A stretch of DNA of 64,000 nucleotides from JAEUJM01 sp044221555 (GCA_044221555.1 JBGAOY010000006.1:124001-188000); one strand, 5' to 3'; counted from the stretch's first letter, positions 25,794 to 35,280 are shown. Notes: generated by a model not told the origin, from the letters alone. Program-made: numbers and translations.

Positions 25794-27058
25794 GCGAACG
25801 TGATGCCGTAGAGCTCGGCGGCGTTGTCCTGGAGGACCCGCCGACGTGTCGCCGGACTCAGGTCTCCCAGCACCTTGGAGAAGTGCCGACGCGGCTCGGG
25901 GTACAGGCACGTCGGGTGGGGGATGTCGGTCTCGATGAGCACGTTGCCGACCCCGATGTCCTCGATCAGCTTCTCGGGCGCGTTCTGCTCGAACCAGAAC
26001 ATGACGTACAGGTGGTCCCGGAAGTAGTCGGTGGGCCGGCGCTGCTGATGGCCGACCTCCTCGGGGAGCGACACCATCTCGTCGAGCTGGAACTCCATGG
26101 CCTCGAGGATGAACGGGATCCACCCGATCCCGCTCTCGGCGGACACCACCTGGAGCTTCGGATACCGGTCGAACAGGTCGCTCATGCACAGGTTCACGAT
26201 GATGCGGACGTTGCTCATGTACATCTGGCTGGCCATGGCCGCGAAGCCCCGCTGGGGGCCGAACGTGCGCCACGTGGTCGGGGCGACGGCAGGGATCGGG
26301 CGGCCGCCTTCCTGTGGCGGAAGCCCTGCGCTCGGCGCGGTCGACGAGGCCCGGGCCGCCTCGACGTCCTCTCGGCGGCTGCCCGAGCCGATGTGGAAGT
26401 TGGCGACCGCCCCCGACTCGTTGAACAGGTCCCACATCGGGGCGAAGAAAGGCTCGGGGAGCTCGGGCAGGCCGATCATCTCCGGCTTGTCGGAGATGGT
26501 GAACCCCGTGATCCCCCGGTCGAGGAGCCGGGTCATCTCATCGACGGTGAGGTCCATGTCCCAGAACGGCAGCAGCGCCTGGGGCAGCAGCCGCCCCCCG
26601 GACGCTTCCTGGGTGTCGACGAGGAAGTCGTTGTAGGTCTGCAGGACCATCAGGCGCTGGGCCGGGTCCTCGATGGCGAACACGTGGTTCGACGAGAACC
26701 CGATCCCGTTCGGGTAGCAGATCTGCGCCCAGATGCCGGACTCGTCGAGCAGGGCGAGGCGTTCGTCGACCGACCAGGCCGCCCGATCGATGTCCTCGAA
26801 CGGCTGCACCATGTGCGTGCCCAGGTGCTTCTTGTGGCCGGTGCCGATGGTGTTCCCGCCGATGCTCGCCCAGCCCTCACCGTTGAGGAACCAGGCCGTC
26901 TTGCCGTCGACCGTCTTCTGGACCGGGACCTTGTCGGCCAACGAGGCCGGCACCCGTGACGTCCACAGGTCGGTGGGCTCGGTGAGGTGCGAGTCGCAGT
27001 CGACGATGCGGAGGTCGCCGATGGTGTCCGTGTCGAGGGTGTCTGTCCAGCTGCTCAC
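25790..27058 (-). CDS. Amidohydrolase family protein (COG2159)
   Basis: 422 residues, a TIM-barrel metal hydrolase or decarboxylase of the ACMSD-related group. Residues VDCDSHLTEPTDLWTSRVP near the start, NFHIGSG in the middle, ESGIGWIPF and ETDIPHPTCLYPE near the end carry the metal-binding His and Asp. The GTG at 27058 is chosen because a -10-like TATCAT ends 7 nt upstream. It is divergent from an SDR gene with the regulatory motif copy B between them, and a paralogue lies at 29700-30914. Such enzymes often act in ring-cleavage or CoA-linked catabolism; the substrate is unknown. Confidence 0.85.
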   Translation of the reverse strand: MSSWTDTLDTDTIGDLRIVDCDSHLTEPTDLWTSRVPASLADKVPVQKTVDGKTAWFLNGEGWASIGGNTIGTGHKKHLGTHMVQPFEDIDRAAWSVDERLALLDESGIWAQICYPNGIGFSSNHVFAIEDPAQRLMVLQTYNDFLVDTQEASGGRLLPQALLPFWDMDLTVDEMTRLLDRGITGFTISDKPEMIGLPELPEPFFAPMWDLFNESGAVANFHIGSGSRREDVEAARASSTAPSAGLPPQEGGRPIPAVAPTTWRTFGPQRGFAAMASQMYMSNVRIIVNLCMSDLFDRYPKLQVVSAESGIGWIPFILEAMEFQLDEMVSLPEEVGHQQRRPTDYFRDHLYVMFWFEQNAPEKLIEDIGVGNVLIETDIPHPTCLYPEPRRHFSKVLGDLSPATRRRVLQDNAAELYGITFA

Positions 27059-27070
27059 GTATTCAATGAT

Positions 27071-27083
27071 ATCATGCGCAGAG
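27071..27083. promoter_or_regulatory. Shared regulatory motif, copy B, between divergent leaderless promoters
   Basis: ATCATGCGCAGAG (reverse complement CTCTGCGCATGAT). It abuts the leftward -10 TATCAT (27071-27066, 7 nt before the amidohydrolase GTG) and the rightward -10 GATAGT (27083-27088, 8 nt before the SDR ATG at 27097). A protein bound here would block both promoters. Confidence 0.65.
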
Positions 27084-27096
27084 ATAGTGTGCGATG

Positions 27097-28017
27097 ATGA
27101 GCGGCATGGCACGACTCTGTGAAGGCCGCGTCTGCATCGTCACCGGTGCCGGCGGCGGCATCGGGCGCGAGTACGCCCTCCTCCTGGCCACCCACGGCGC
27201 CCGCATGGTCGTGAACGACATCGGGGCCGCGCTCGACGGCGCCGGCACGTCCGACGGCCCGGCCACCGCCGTGGTCCGCGAGATCACCGAGGCCGGGGGC
27301 GAGGCGGTGGCCAACACCGACGACGTCTCGTCGTGGGACGGGGCCCAGCGCATGGTCCAGCAGGCGATCGACACGTACGGGCGGCTCGACGTGCTGGTCA
27401 ACAACGCGGGGATCCTGCGGGACCGGATGCTGGTCAACATGTCCGAGGAGGAGTGGGACGCGGTCATCCGGGTGCACCTCAAGGGCACGTTCGCACCGGC
27501 CCGCCACGCCGCCGCCCACTGGCGGGAACGGGTCAAGGCCGGCGAGACGGTCGACGCCCGCCTCATCAACACCACCTCGGTGTCGGGCCTCTACGGCAAC
27601 GTCGGTCAGACCAACTACGGCGCGGCGAAGATGGGCGTGGCCGGCTTCACGATCATCGCCGCCGACGAACTGGGCCGCTACGGCGTGACGGTCAACGCCA
27701 TCGCTCCCGGCGGCCTCACCCGGATGTCGAAGCTCCTGGGCATGGGCGGGGTCGAGAACCTGACCGAGGAGCAGCGAGCCGCCATGTCGCCCGCGTTCGT
27801 GGCCCCCGTCTGTGTGTGGTTGGCCTCGACGCGGTCCGCGGGCATTACCGGACGGGTCTTCGAGTCGACGGGGGCCGCGTTCGCCGTGGCGGAGAGCTGG
27901 CACCGGGGCCCCGAGACCCAGCCGGTCCTCGACCCGGAAGACATCGACGCCGTGGCGCGGGATCTCGCCGCCCGGGCCCGCCCCAACGCCGACATCCACG
28001 GCCACGACCGCGTCTGA
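27097..28017 (+). CDS. SDR-family dehydrogenase, MFE/17beta-HSD4-like
   Basis: 306 residues. The NAD(P) site is VTGAGGGIGREYAL, the catalytic Tyr-Lys is in TNYGAAKMG, and NNAGILRDRMLVNMSEEEWDAVIRVHLKGTF matches the hydroxyacyl-CoA dehydrogenase part of peroxisomal multifunctional enzyme type 2. It probably oxidises a 3-hydroxyacyl-CoA. ATGs at 27094, 27097 and 27106 are all in frame; 27097 gives the best spacing from the -10-like box. A close paralogue is at 33161-34078. It converges on the FAH gene. Confidence 0.87.
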   Translation: MSGMARLCEGRVCIVTGAGGGIGREYALLLATHGARMVVNDIGAALDGAGTSDGPATAVVREITEAGGEAVANTDDVSSWDGAQRMVQQAIDTYGRLDVLVNNAGILRDRMLVNMSEEEWDAVIRVHLKGTFAPARHAAAHWRERVKAGETVDARLINTTSVSGLYGNVGQTNYGAAKMGVAGFTIIAADELGRYGVTVNAIAPGGLTRMSKLLGMGGVENLTEEQRAAMSPAFVAPVCVWLASTRSAGITGRVFESTGAAFAVAESWHRGPETQPVLDPEDIDAVARDLAARARPNADIHGHDRV

Positions 28018-28032
28018 GCTGGTCTGCGCTGG

Positions 28033-28908
28033 TCAGGCGATGGGGTTGGCCAGGGTGCCCAACGGGCCACCGCGCAGTTCGACCTCGTCACCCGAGCGCA
28101 GCCACGGGTGGTCGTCCTTCGGGCCGAGAGCGCGGAGCTCGAGCAGGCAACCGGTGCCCACGGTCCCGGAGCCGATCACGTCGCCGGGGCGCAGCCGGGT
28201 GTTGGCCGACGCGTGCCCCAGCACCTGCGACCACGTCCAGTGGGCGTCGGCGAGGTCGCCGCCACCCTTCCTCCAGCCGTTCACCAGCACCTCGATGCCG
28301 CAGGCGTAGCGCCCAGGGCCCGTCGCCAGCTCGTCGGGGGTGACCACCCACGGTCCGAGCGAGGTGGCGAAGTCCTTGCCCTTGGCCGGGCCGAGCCCGG
28401 CGTCCATCTCCCGCATCTGCAGGTCACGGGCCGACCAGTCGTTGAGCAGGACGAAGCCGGCGATGACGTCGCACGACGCCGGATCGTCGGGGTCGAGGTC
28501 GCGGGCCTCCCGGCCGATGACGCAGGCGACCTCCAGCTCGAAGTCCAGGGCCCGACACCCGGCCGGCACGGCGACCGGCTCGCCGGGCCCCAGCAGCGCA
28601 GCCGGGTTGGTGAAGTAGAAGACCGGCGCCGCGTACCACGCCTTCGGCACCTCGGTGCCGGTGCCCACGCGGGCGTTGCGGACGTGGTCCTCGAAGATCA
28701 TGAAGTCGCGCACCGACGGTGGGTCGGGGAGCGGGTTCAGGACGGTCACGTCTGTCGACGACACGACGTCGCCGCGCGTGCTCGGAGGGGCCGAGAGCAC
28801 CCCGAGGACGGCGCCCGGCGCGTCGTCGGTGACGGGCCGGAAGCCGCCCTCGGCGACCTCGGCGACGACCACCCGGCCATCCGGGAGGGCGACGCGGGCG
28901 ATCTTCAT
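28033..28908 (-). CDS. Fumarylacetoacetate hydrolase family protein
   Basis: 291 residues. FAH-fold signatures: VRDFMIFEDHVRNA, DFELEVACVIGREARDL (metal-binding Glu/Asp), GFVLLNDWSARDLQ, GPAKGKDFATSLGPWVVTPDEL, and RPGDVIGSGTVGTGCLLEL near the end. Members cleave C-C bonds of diketo acids or decarboxylate and isomerise ring-cleavage products. It is the last gene of a leftward four-gene operon (LLM, amidohydrolase, enoyl-CoA hydratase, FAH), its ATG directly following the TAG of the hydratase gene. Confidence 0.88.
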   Translation of the reverse strand: MKIARVALPDGRVVVAEVAEGGFRPVTDDAPGAVLGVLSAPPSTRGDVVSSTDVTVLNPLPDPPSVRDFMIFEDHVRNARVGTGTEVPKAWYAAPVFYFTNPAALLGPGEPVAVPAGCRALDFELEVACVIGREARDLDPDDPASCDVIAGFVLLNDWSARDLQMREMDAGLGPAKGKDFATSLGPWVVTPDELATGPGRYACGIEVLVNGWRKGGGDLADAHWTWSQVLGHASANTRLRPGDVIGSGTVGTGCLLELRALGPKDDHPWLRSGDEVELRGGPLGTLANPIA

Positions 28909-29703
28909 CTAGGCCTTCCTGGGCACGAGGCTCTCTCGGACCTCGGGCGGGACGATGACCGACCACTTCTGCTCGACGGCATAGCCCTCCATCACCGGCA
29001 GGTACTCGACCTCGGTGTGCGCCTGCTTCATCAGCCGCATCACCAGCGGCTGCTTCTCGGCCAGGCGATGGCCGAGGTCGAGCGCCGTGGCGTTGACGGC
29101 ATCGTCGTCCACGTACTCGGCGAACGCCCCCGCCCGATGCAGTTCCTCGCCGCTCACCGAGAGGCCGAGCAGCATCATCTTGCGCATGAGCGGCTCGCCC
29201 ACGAGGCGGGCGAAGAACCGGCTGCCGCCGACGATCCCGCGATCGATCTCCGCCGCAGTGAACACGGTGCCGGGGCCACCCACGACGAGGTCGGCTAGGC
29301 ACGGCAGCACGGCCCCGGCGCCGAACGCAGCGCCCCTGACCCCCACCACGGTCGGCACCGGCGCCTGGTACCAGGCCTCCAGCGCGTGGCGGACGAAGAT
29401 GCGGCGGTCGCCGGCGGTGCCGTAGACGCCCTCGTCGCCGTCCACCAGCTCCTTGAAGTCGATGCCGGCGCTGAAGACCTTCGGGTGCTCGCCGGTCAAC
29501 ACGATCGCCCGCACCGACTCGTCGTTCCTCACCGAGGTGATCGCGTCCTGGAGCTGGCGGAACATGGCCGTTTTGATGGCGTTCACCGGCGGGTTGGCGA
29601 ACTGGAGGTGCAGGACGCCGTCGTCGCTGAGGTCGGCCTCCCATCCCTGCGGGTCGTCGCGCAGGAGGGCGATGGTGGGGCCGGGGGCCACCGCTTCGCT
29701 CAT
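28909..29703 (-). CDS. Enoyl-CoA hydratase/isomerase family protein
   Basis: 264 residues of the crotonase fold: NPPVNAIKTAMFRQLQDAI, RAIVLTGEHPKVFSAGIDFKEL (first oxyanion loop), VVGVRGAAFGAGAVLPCLADLVVG (second loop) and FTAAEIDRGIVGG with a candidate catalytic acid. The exact reaction, hydration, isomerisation or C-C cleavage, cannot be told. It overlaps the amidohydrolase gene by ATGA. Confidence 0.85.
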   Translation of the reverse strand: MSEAVAPGPTIALLRDDPQGWEADLSDDGVLHLQFANPPVNAIKTAMFRQLQDAITSVRNDESVRAIVLTGEHPKVFSAGIDFKELVDGDEGVYGTAGDRRIFVRHALEAWYQAPVPTVVGVRGAAFGAGAVLPCLADLVVGGPGTVFTAAEIDRGIVGGSRFFARLVGEPLMRKMMLLGLSVSGEELHRAGAFAEYVDDDAVNATALDLGHRLAEKQPLVMRLMKQAHTEVEYLPVMEGYAVEQKWSVIVPPEVRESLVPRKA

Positions 29704-30914
29704 CGGACGAGGTGGTACACGTCGGCGGCGTTGGCCCACAGCGCCTTCTCGGCCACATCGAGGGGCAGGTCGGCGAAGTGCTTGTCGATGTGCACCCGGG
29801 GGTGCTCGGCCGGCGAGATCGGGCTGGGGATCAGGCTCGTGTTGTGGGGGTAGTCGGTCTCGAACATGAAGTTGTCGGGGTAGTCCTTCAGGAGGGGGAG
29901 GGTGCCGGTCTCGAACCAGAACGTGCCGTAGCACTGGCGTCGGAATATCTCGCTGGGCAGCAGGTCCGTGTAGCGGGTGGCGCCGTGGGCCTTCCAGTGC
30001 CAGTCGAGGTTCTCCAGCAGGTAGGGGATGAAGCCCATGCCGCTCTCGACGGACACGAACTTCAGTCGCGGGAACCGATCGGCGACGCCGGTGGTGCAGA
30101 TGTTGGCGATCGAGTCGCCGTTGCTCATGATCATGAGCATCGCGTTGCGCTTGGCGGTCCAGGTGACGTCGACCGCGGGGGCGTCGGGGTCGTCGGCGGC
30201 CTGTCCGACGTAGGGCGGCCGCTTCGGCGCCAGCAGGGCGGCCCCGGTGGAGAAGCCGATGTGGAAGTTGACCGACAGCTCCGCGTCCTGGCACGCGGCG
30301 TAGATCGGGTCCCAGTAGGGGTCGTAGAAGGGCGGCAGGCCGATCTTCTCGTACTGGTTGGCGAACAGGACGCCCCGGTGACCGATCTCCTTGCACCGCT
30401 GGATCTCGGCGACGGACGCCTCGAGGTCCCAGAACGGCACCATCCCCACGGGGAGGAGCCGGTTCGGGTCGGCCGCGGCGAAGTCGACGAGGAAGTCGTT
30501 GTAGGCGCGAGTGCAGAGCAGCGAGAGCTCGGGATCGAGGTCGAGGAAGGCGTGGGTCTCGAACCCGATGATGTTGGGGTACAGCACCTGGGCGTGGATG
30601 CCGTACTCGTCCAGGCGCTGCAGGCGGACCTGGGGGTCGTACCCGCCGGGGTCGATGTCGTCGTAGGTCGTGGGCGTGCTGGGTGGGTACTCCGGCCAGC
30701 CCACCACGCCGAAGATGCCCGGCATGTGCAGCCAGTGGTCGCCCACCCGCCACCGCTCCCTGCCGCTGCCGCCCGGCCGCGCCATCACCTGCGGGATGTC
30801 GTCGCCCCACTTCGACGCGATGCGGGAGGTCCAGAGGTCGGCGGGCTCGATGACGTGCGAGTCGGTGTCGACCACCGGGATGTCCTGCAGGGCCGTCGCC
30901 ACGCGACCGGTCAT
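29700..30914 (-). CDS. Amidohydrolase family protein (COG2159), paralogue
   Basis: 404 residues, same family as the protein at 25790-27058: VDTDSHVIEPADLWTSRIA at the start, NFHIGFSTGAAL, SVESGMGFIPYLLENLDWHWKAHG, FWFETGTLP and FETDYPHNTSLIPS with the metal-site Asp. The two share layout and many segments, so they arose by duplication and may act on related substrates. It is ATGA-coupled to the LLM gene upstream and to the hydratase gene downstream. Confidence 0.85.
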   Translation of the reverse strand: MTGRVATALQDIPVVDTDSHVIEPADLWTSRIASKWGDDIPQVMARPGGSGRERWRVGDHWLHMPGIFGVVGWPEYPPSTPTTYDDIDPGGYDPQVRLQRLDEYGIHAQVLYPNIIGFETHAFLDLDPELSLLCTRAYNDFLVDFAAADPNRLLPVGMVPFWDLEASVAEIQRCKEIGHRGVLFANQYEKIGLPPFYDPYWDPIYAACQDAELSVNFHIGFSTGAALLAPKRPPYVGQAADDPDAPAVDVTWTAKRNAMLMIMSNGDSIANICTTGVADRFPRLKFVSVESGMGFIPYLLENLDWHWKAHGATRYTDLLPSEIFRRQCYGTFWFETGTLPLLKDYPDNFMFETDYPHNTSLIPSPISPAEHPRVHIDKHFADLPLDVAEKALWANAADVYHLVR

Positions 30915-32017
30915 GCGCCGACCGGCTCGTGGGTCATGCCGAGGTCGCCGCCGACGTCGTGGGCCAGCAGGTTGGGCAGGACCTCCCTGGCGTAGAGGTC
31001 GAAGTTGGCGTCGGCCACGTCGTGGGGCATCCCCCCGAAGCCGAGGGTGGCGAGGACGGCCCCGGCATCGGTGCGCTTCACGTAGTCGAGGATCCGCTCG
31101 GTCACCTCGTCGGGCGTGCCCCAGACCTGCAGGTCGGCGAGGAAGCCGTTGAACCTGTCGATGCCGTTCTTCTCGATGTTCTTGGCCAGGGCGCCGTAGT
31201 ACTCGTAGCCCTCGATGTCCGCGAGCCCGGTGTTGGTGAACTCGTAGTGGTCCACGGTCGATCGGGCGTAGGTCTGGAGGTACTCGGACCGGTGGCGGTC
31301 CGCCTCGGCCCGGTCGTGGCTCACCCCGACCATCACGCACAGGATCGGCTTCGGGGCCTCCGACCCGTTCAGCTCCCGGAAGCGGTCCCGGTAGAGCGCC
31401 AACTCCTGCTCGACGGTGTCCCACGGCTTCTGGGCGATCACCATCAGGCCGACGCCGAGCCGGGCCATGAGGTCCATCGACGCCGGCGAGATCGCCGACG
31501 CGAAGGTCCGGTTGCGGAACGACGCGTAGGGCTCGGGGCGGATCGGGGTCGGCGGCTGCTGGTAGAGCTCGCCGTCGTAGGCCATGACGCCCGACTCGAG
31601 CGCGGCGAGGATCGCCTCGGTGTACTCGGTGAAGCGCCGACGGGACTCGCTCATCTCGGCCCGGAACCCCTCGAACTCGATCCGCCCGAGGCCGCGGCCC
31701 AGCCCGAGCACCGCCCGACCGTCGGACAGGTGGTCGAGGAGCGTGAAGTTCTCCGCCACCCGGATCGGCTCGTGCCACGGCAACACCGTGACCATCGTCC
31801 CGAGCCTGACCGTGCTCGTCCGGCCGGCCAGCCACGACAGGAACTGGGGCGGGTTCGGGGTGAGCATGTAGTCGGCGAAGTGGTGCTCGGGCGTCCAGAC
31901 CGACTGGAAGCCGAGATCCTCGGCCCGGGTCGCCAGGGCGAGCTGGTGACGGAACACCTCCGCATCGGTGTGGGCGTGTTCGAGGTTCTGGAAGTAGAGG
32001 CCCAAGCCGGCGTGCAT
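30911..32017 (-). CDS. LLM-class flavin/F420 oxidoreductase
   Basis: 368 residues, luciferase-like: LGLYFQNLEHAHTDAEVF, LGFQSVWTPEHHFADYMLTPNPPQFLSWLA, VLPWHEPIRVAENFTLLDHLSDGRAVLGLGRGL, and AVLATLGFGGMPHDVADANFDLYAREVLP. It is probably a monooxygenase or dehydrogenase opening the operon's pathway. The ATG at 32017 is preferred: TTGACA, an 18-nt spacer and TACCTT lie upstream, with 7 nt between the -10 box and ATG. A TTG at 32026 is a weaker option. Confidence 0.85.
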   Translation of the reverse strand: MHAGLGLYFQNLEHAHTDAEVFRHQLALATRAEDLGFQSVWTPEHHFADYMLTPNPPQFLSWLAGRTSTVRLGTMVTVLPWHEPIRVAENFTLLDHLSDGRAVLGLGRGLGRIEFEGFRAEMSESRRRFTEYTEAILAALESGVMAYDGELYQQPPTPIRPEPYASFRNRTFASAISPASMDLMARLGVGLMVIAQKPWDTVEQELALYRDRFRELNGSEAPKPILCVMVGVSHDRAEADRHRSEYLQTYARSTVDHYEFTNTGLADIEGYEYYGALAKNIEKNGIDRFNGFLADLQVWGTPDEVTERILDYVKRTDAGAVLATLGFGGMPHDVADANFDLYAREVLPNLLAHDVGGDLGMTHEPVGA

Positions 32018-32071
32018 CGCGCCCAAGGTAGGAGTGGCCGGCTAGCCATGTCAATAGTATGATCTATACGT
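32018..32071. promoter_or_regulatory. Divergent promoters of the LLM and phosphotransferase operons
   Basis: Leftward: a consensus-like TTGACA, 18 nt, TACCTT, then 7 nt to the ATG at 32017. Rightward: TATGAT (32058-32063) ends 8 nt before the ATG at 32072. An ATACGTAT palindrome (32066-32073) overlaps the rightward start codon and could be an operator half. Both transcripts look leaderless. Confidence 0.6.
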
Positions 32072-33109
32072 ATGAATTGCGTGGGTCTGGACGAGCCCGG
32101 GCTCGAGGCCTGGTTCACCGAGCACGTCCCTGACCCCCGACCCCCGCTGGGCTCGGCCCGCCTGACCGGCGGGAACTCGAACCTCACCTATCTCGTCACC
32201 GACGCGGACGGGCGACGGTTCGTGGTACGCCGCCCACCGCTGCACGGCGTGCTGGCCACGGCCAACGACATGGGTCGCGAATGGCGGGCCATCGCCGCAC
32301 TGCAGGCGACGGCGGTGCCGGTCCCGCCGGCCATCGGGTTCTGTGCGGACCCCACGGTCATCGGCGCCCCGTTCTTCGTCACCGGGTTCGTGGAGGGCAT
32401 CGTGCACCACGACCTCGCCACGACGGAGGCCGGCTCCACCCCCGCCCAGCGGGCCACCCTGGCGCGGTCCGCGGCCGAGGTGCTGGCCGACCTCCACGCC
32501 GTCGATCCCGACACCGTCGGCCTGGCGAGCCATGGCCGCCGCGGCCGGTACCTCCAGCGGCAGCTCGACCGCTGGGACGAGCAGTACCGGGCGACCGCCC
32601 CCTCCGTCCTGACCGACATGGACACGGCGGTCGCCCGCCTCCGCGATCACCTGCCGCCCGAGAACGACACGGTCGTCGTCCACGGGGACTTCCGGCTCGG
32701 CAACCTCATCGCCGGCCCCGACGGCCGCGTCGCCGCCGTCGTCGACTGGGAGCTCTCCACCCTCGGCGACCCGCTGGCCGACCTCGGGTTCCTGCTCGCC
32801 ACCTGGGCCCGGCCCGGTTCGGACCTCGGCGAGCTGACCGACGCCGCCACCGCGCCCTCGATGGCGGACGGCTTCCCGGACGCGGACGACCTGGCCCAGG
32901 CCTACGCCACCCGCTCCGGCCGGGACCTGTCCCACATCGACTGGTACCTCGCCTTCAACCACTGGCGGTTCGCCTGCATCGTGCAGGGCGTGGCCACCCG
33001 GGCCCGCGACGGGGCGCTGGGCGACGCGACCGACGCCGCGGTCGATGCCTTCACCGAGTCGGTGTCCGAGCGCGCCGCCCTGGCGGCACGGGCACTTGAC
33101 CGCGCGTGA
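32072..33109 (+). CDS. Phosphotransferase family protein (ACAD10/APH-like)
   Basis: 345 residues of the aminoglycoside-phosphotransferase/choline-kinase fold, of the type often found with acyl-CoA dehydrogenases: LTGGNSNLTYLV (nucleotide loop), RFVVRRPP (Lys/Arg position), FFVTGFVEGIV, VVHGDFRLGNLI (catalytic loop) and VVDWELSTLGDPLADLGFLLATW (metal site). It may phosphorylate a hydroxylated acyl-CoA, as proposed for ACAD10/11. It is the first gene of the long rightward catabolic operon. Confidence 0.8.
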   Translation: MNCVGLDEPGLEAWFTEHVPDPRPPLGSARLTGGNSNLTYLVTDADGRRFVVRRPPLHGVLATANDMGREWRAIAALQATAVPVPPAIGFCADPTVIGAPFFVTGFVEGIVHHDLATTEAGSTPAQRATLARSAAEVLADLHAVDPDTVGLASHGRRGRYLQRQLDRWDEQYRATAPSVLTDMDTAVARLRDHLPPENDTVVVHGDFRLGNLIAGPDGRVAAVVDWELSTLGDPLADLGFLLATWARPGSDLGELTDAATAPSMADGFPDADDLAQAYATRSGRDLSHIDWYLAFNHWRFACIVQGVATRARDGALGDATDAAVDAFTESVSERAALAARALDRA

Positions 33110-33160
33110 ACGCAGCGGGATATTGATTCGAGTCTGGAACTACTTTCGAGGAGCGGCACG

Positions 33161-34078
33161 ATGGGACGACTCGACGGGCGTGTGGCGGTCATCACCGGCG
33201 CCGGGCAGGGGATCGGCGCGGCGACCGCGCGCCGGCTGGCCGCCGAGGGCGCGCGCGTGGTCGTCGCCGACATCGGGGTCGGCCTCGACGGCCGCGGCGG
33301 TGATCCAGAGCTGGCCCAGGCAGTGGTGGGCGACATCGCCGCGGCCGGCGGCACGGCGGTGGCCCGGGCCGTCGACGTGACCGACCACCAGGCGTGCGCC
33401 GACCTGGTGGCGTCCACCGTCGACACGTTCGGACGGCTCGACATCCTGGTGAACGCCGCGGGCATCCTCCGCGACCGCATGGTGTTCAACATGGCCGAGG
33501 AGGAGTGGGACGCCGTCATCGACGTCCACCTCAAGGGCTGCTTCAACACCACGAAGTTCGCCTCCGCCCATTGGCGCAGCGCCGGCACCGGGGAGTACCG
33601 GCTGATCAACTTCACGTCGATCGCCGGCCTCCACGGCGCCCCGTCCCAGCCCAACTACGCCGCCGCCAAGATGGGCATCGTCGGGTTCACGTTCTCCTGC
33701 GCCAACGCCCTGGCCAAGTACGGCGTCACCGCCAACTGCGTCTCCCCGGGCGCCGCCACCCGCATGACCGCCACCCTCCCCGCGGACGCCGTCGCCGAGC
33801 TGAAGGCCTCGGGCGGCCGCCTGGACGACGACGACCCCCGCCGCTCACCCGACGCCATCGTCCCGGCGATCGTCTACCTGGCCAGCGCCGAGTCCGGATG
33901 GCTCACCGGGCGGATACTCGGCGTGCAGGAGTACCGCATCTCGCTGTGGAACAACCCCGAGATCCAGCGCCAGCTCGTCTCCGCCGGGCCCTGGGACCTC
34001 GACGACGTCTTCACCCAGATCCCCCGCGCCTTCCAACCGACCGTCGAGGGTCGCCGCCGCCTCGACGAGGCCGGCTGA
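33161..34078 (+). CDS. SDR-family dehydrogenase, MFE-like paralogue
   Basis: 305 residues. VITGAGQGIGAAT nucleotide site, AAGILRDRMVFNMAEEEWDAVIDVHLKGCF, and catalytic PNYAAAKMG. It shares its whole layout with the SDR at 27097-28017 and carries the same C-terminal extension after the fold. It probably oxidises a 3-hydroxyacyl-CoA. GAGGAG is 7 nt before the ATG. It overlaps the next gene by one base (TGATG). Confidence 0.87.
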   Translation: MGRLDGRVAVITGAGQGIGAATARRLAAEGARVVVADIGVGLDGRGGDPELAQAVVGDIAAAGGTAVARAVDVTDHQACADLVASTVDTFGRLDILVNAAGILRDRMVFNMAEEEWDAVIDVHLKGCFNTTKFASAHWRSAGTGEYRLINFTSIAGLHGAPSQPNYAAAKMGIVGFTFSCANALAKYGVTANCVSPGAATRMTATLPADAVAELKASGGRLDDDDPRRSPDAIVPAIVYLASAESGWLTGRILGVQEYRISLWNNPEIQRQLVSAGPWDLDDVFTQIPRAFQPTVEGRRRLDEAG

Positions 34079-35274
34079 TGTCCACCTCACGAGTCGCCAT
34101 CGTCGGGATCCACGAGTACCCGTCCCGCCACACCCATGGCACCGTCACCCCCCTGCACATCAAGTCCCACTCGGCCGCCCGGGCGCTCGAGGACGCGGGC
34201 TTGACGTGGAAGGACATCGACGCCCTCTACGACGACGGCGACGGCATCCTCTGGCCGGGCCTGCACATGCCTGAGTACTTCGGGCTGGACGAGCTGAAGG
34301 TGGTCGACACCACCACCGTCGGGGGCAGCTCCTTCGAGTTCCAGGTCGCCCACGCCACCCGGGCCCTCAGCTCGGGGGCGGCCTCCGTGGCCCTCCTCTC
34401 GTACGGGGCCGTGGCCAAGAGCAGCGCCTCGGACATCGGCACCGGTGCCCGCTACAGCGAGCTCGGCCCCCCGAACCCCATCTCCAACATGGAGGACTGC
34501 TGGGGCACGACCCTGGTGGCCGACTACGCCCAGGTCGCCCGTCGGTACATGTACCAACACGGCACGACCAGCGAGCAACTGGCCGAGATCGCCGTCACCG
34601 CCCGGCACCACGCCGTGCGGAACCCTCAGGCGGTCCAGGCGATCGAGGATCTCGGCCTCCGCCACGGACCCAACGAGATCACCGTCGACCAGGTGCTGTC
34701 CTCGACCATGATCGCCGACCCGCTCCACCACCTCGACTGCTGCATCATCTCCGACGGCGGCGGCGCCGTGATCCTGGCCACCGAGGAGGTGGCGCGCGGC
34801 TGTCGCACCGACCCGGTCTGGGTGCTCGGGGCGGGTGAGGCCACGGGGCATCGAACCAACGGCGGCGACCTCACGGTGACGGCGGCCACCCGGTCGGGAC
34901 CCGCAGCGTTCGGCCAGGCCGGCGTCACCCCCGCCGACATCGACGTGGCCATGATCTACGACTCGTTCACGATCACCGTGATGAGCGCCCTGGAGGACCT
35001 CGGGTTCTGCGCCAAGGGCGAGGGCGGCAGCCTGGTCGAGGGCGGCGGCCTGAACTTCGACACCCCCGGCCTGGCCCTCAACACCGACGGCGGTGGCCTC
35101 TCGTCGAACCACCCGGGCCAGCGGGGGATCTTCCTGCTGATCGAGGCCACCCGCCAGCTGCGGGGGCAGTCCACCGCCCAGGTGCCCGATGCCCGCCTCG
35201 CCATCGCCCACGGCACCGGCGGGACCCTGAACCGCCGCTACGCGTCCGGCACCGTCGTGCTGGGGAGGGACTGA
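34078..35274 (+). CDS. Thiolase-fold protein, Ltp/aldolase-like
   Basis: 398 residues of the thiolase superfamily, SCP-x/Ltp branch. At the place of the nucleophilic Cys of true thiolases it has GGSSF (82-86). The segment MIYDSFTITVMSALEDLGFCAKGEGG and the IAHGTGGTLNRRYASG ending match the Ltp-type retro-aldolases rather than thiolytic enzymes. Those work with a DUF35 partner, and one lies directly downstream. A retro-aldol cleavage of a branched acyl-CoA is therefore a reasonable guess; thiolysis is less likely without the Cys. Confidence 0.8.
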   Translation: MSTSRVAIVGIHEYPSRHTHGTVTPLHIKSHSAARALEDAGLTWKDIDALYDDGDGILWPGLHMPEYFGLDELKVVDTTTVGGSSFEFQVAHATRALSSGAASVALLSYGAVAKSSASDIGTGARYSELGPPNPISNMEDCWGTTLVADYAQVARRYMYQHGTTSEQLAEIAVTARHHAVRNPQAVQAIEDLGLRHGPNEITVDQVLSSTMIADPLHHLDCCIISDGGGAVILATEEVARGCRTDPVWVLGAGEATGHRTNGGDLTVTAATRSGPAAFGQAGVTPADIDVAMIYDSFTITVMSALEDLGFCAKGEGGSLVEGGGLNFDTPGLALNTDGGGLSSNHPGQRGIFLLIEATRQLRGQSTAQVPDARLAIAHGTGGTLNRRYASGTVVLGRD

Positions 35275-35280
35275 CCGGAC

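Noticed and set aside
33110..33160. Possible internal promoter (GATATTGATTCGAGTC region) before the second MFE-like SDR
   Set aside because: No convincing -35/-10 pair or shared motif; the gap is short and a ribosome site explains it.
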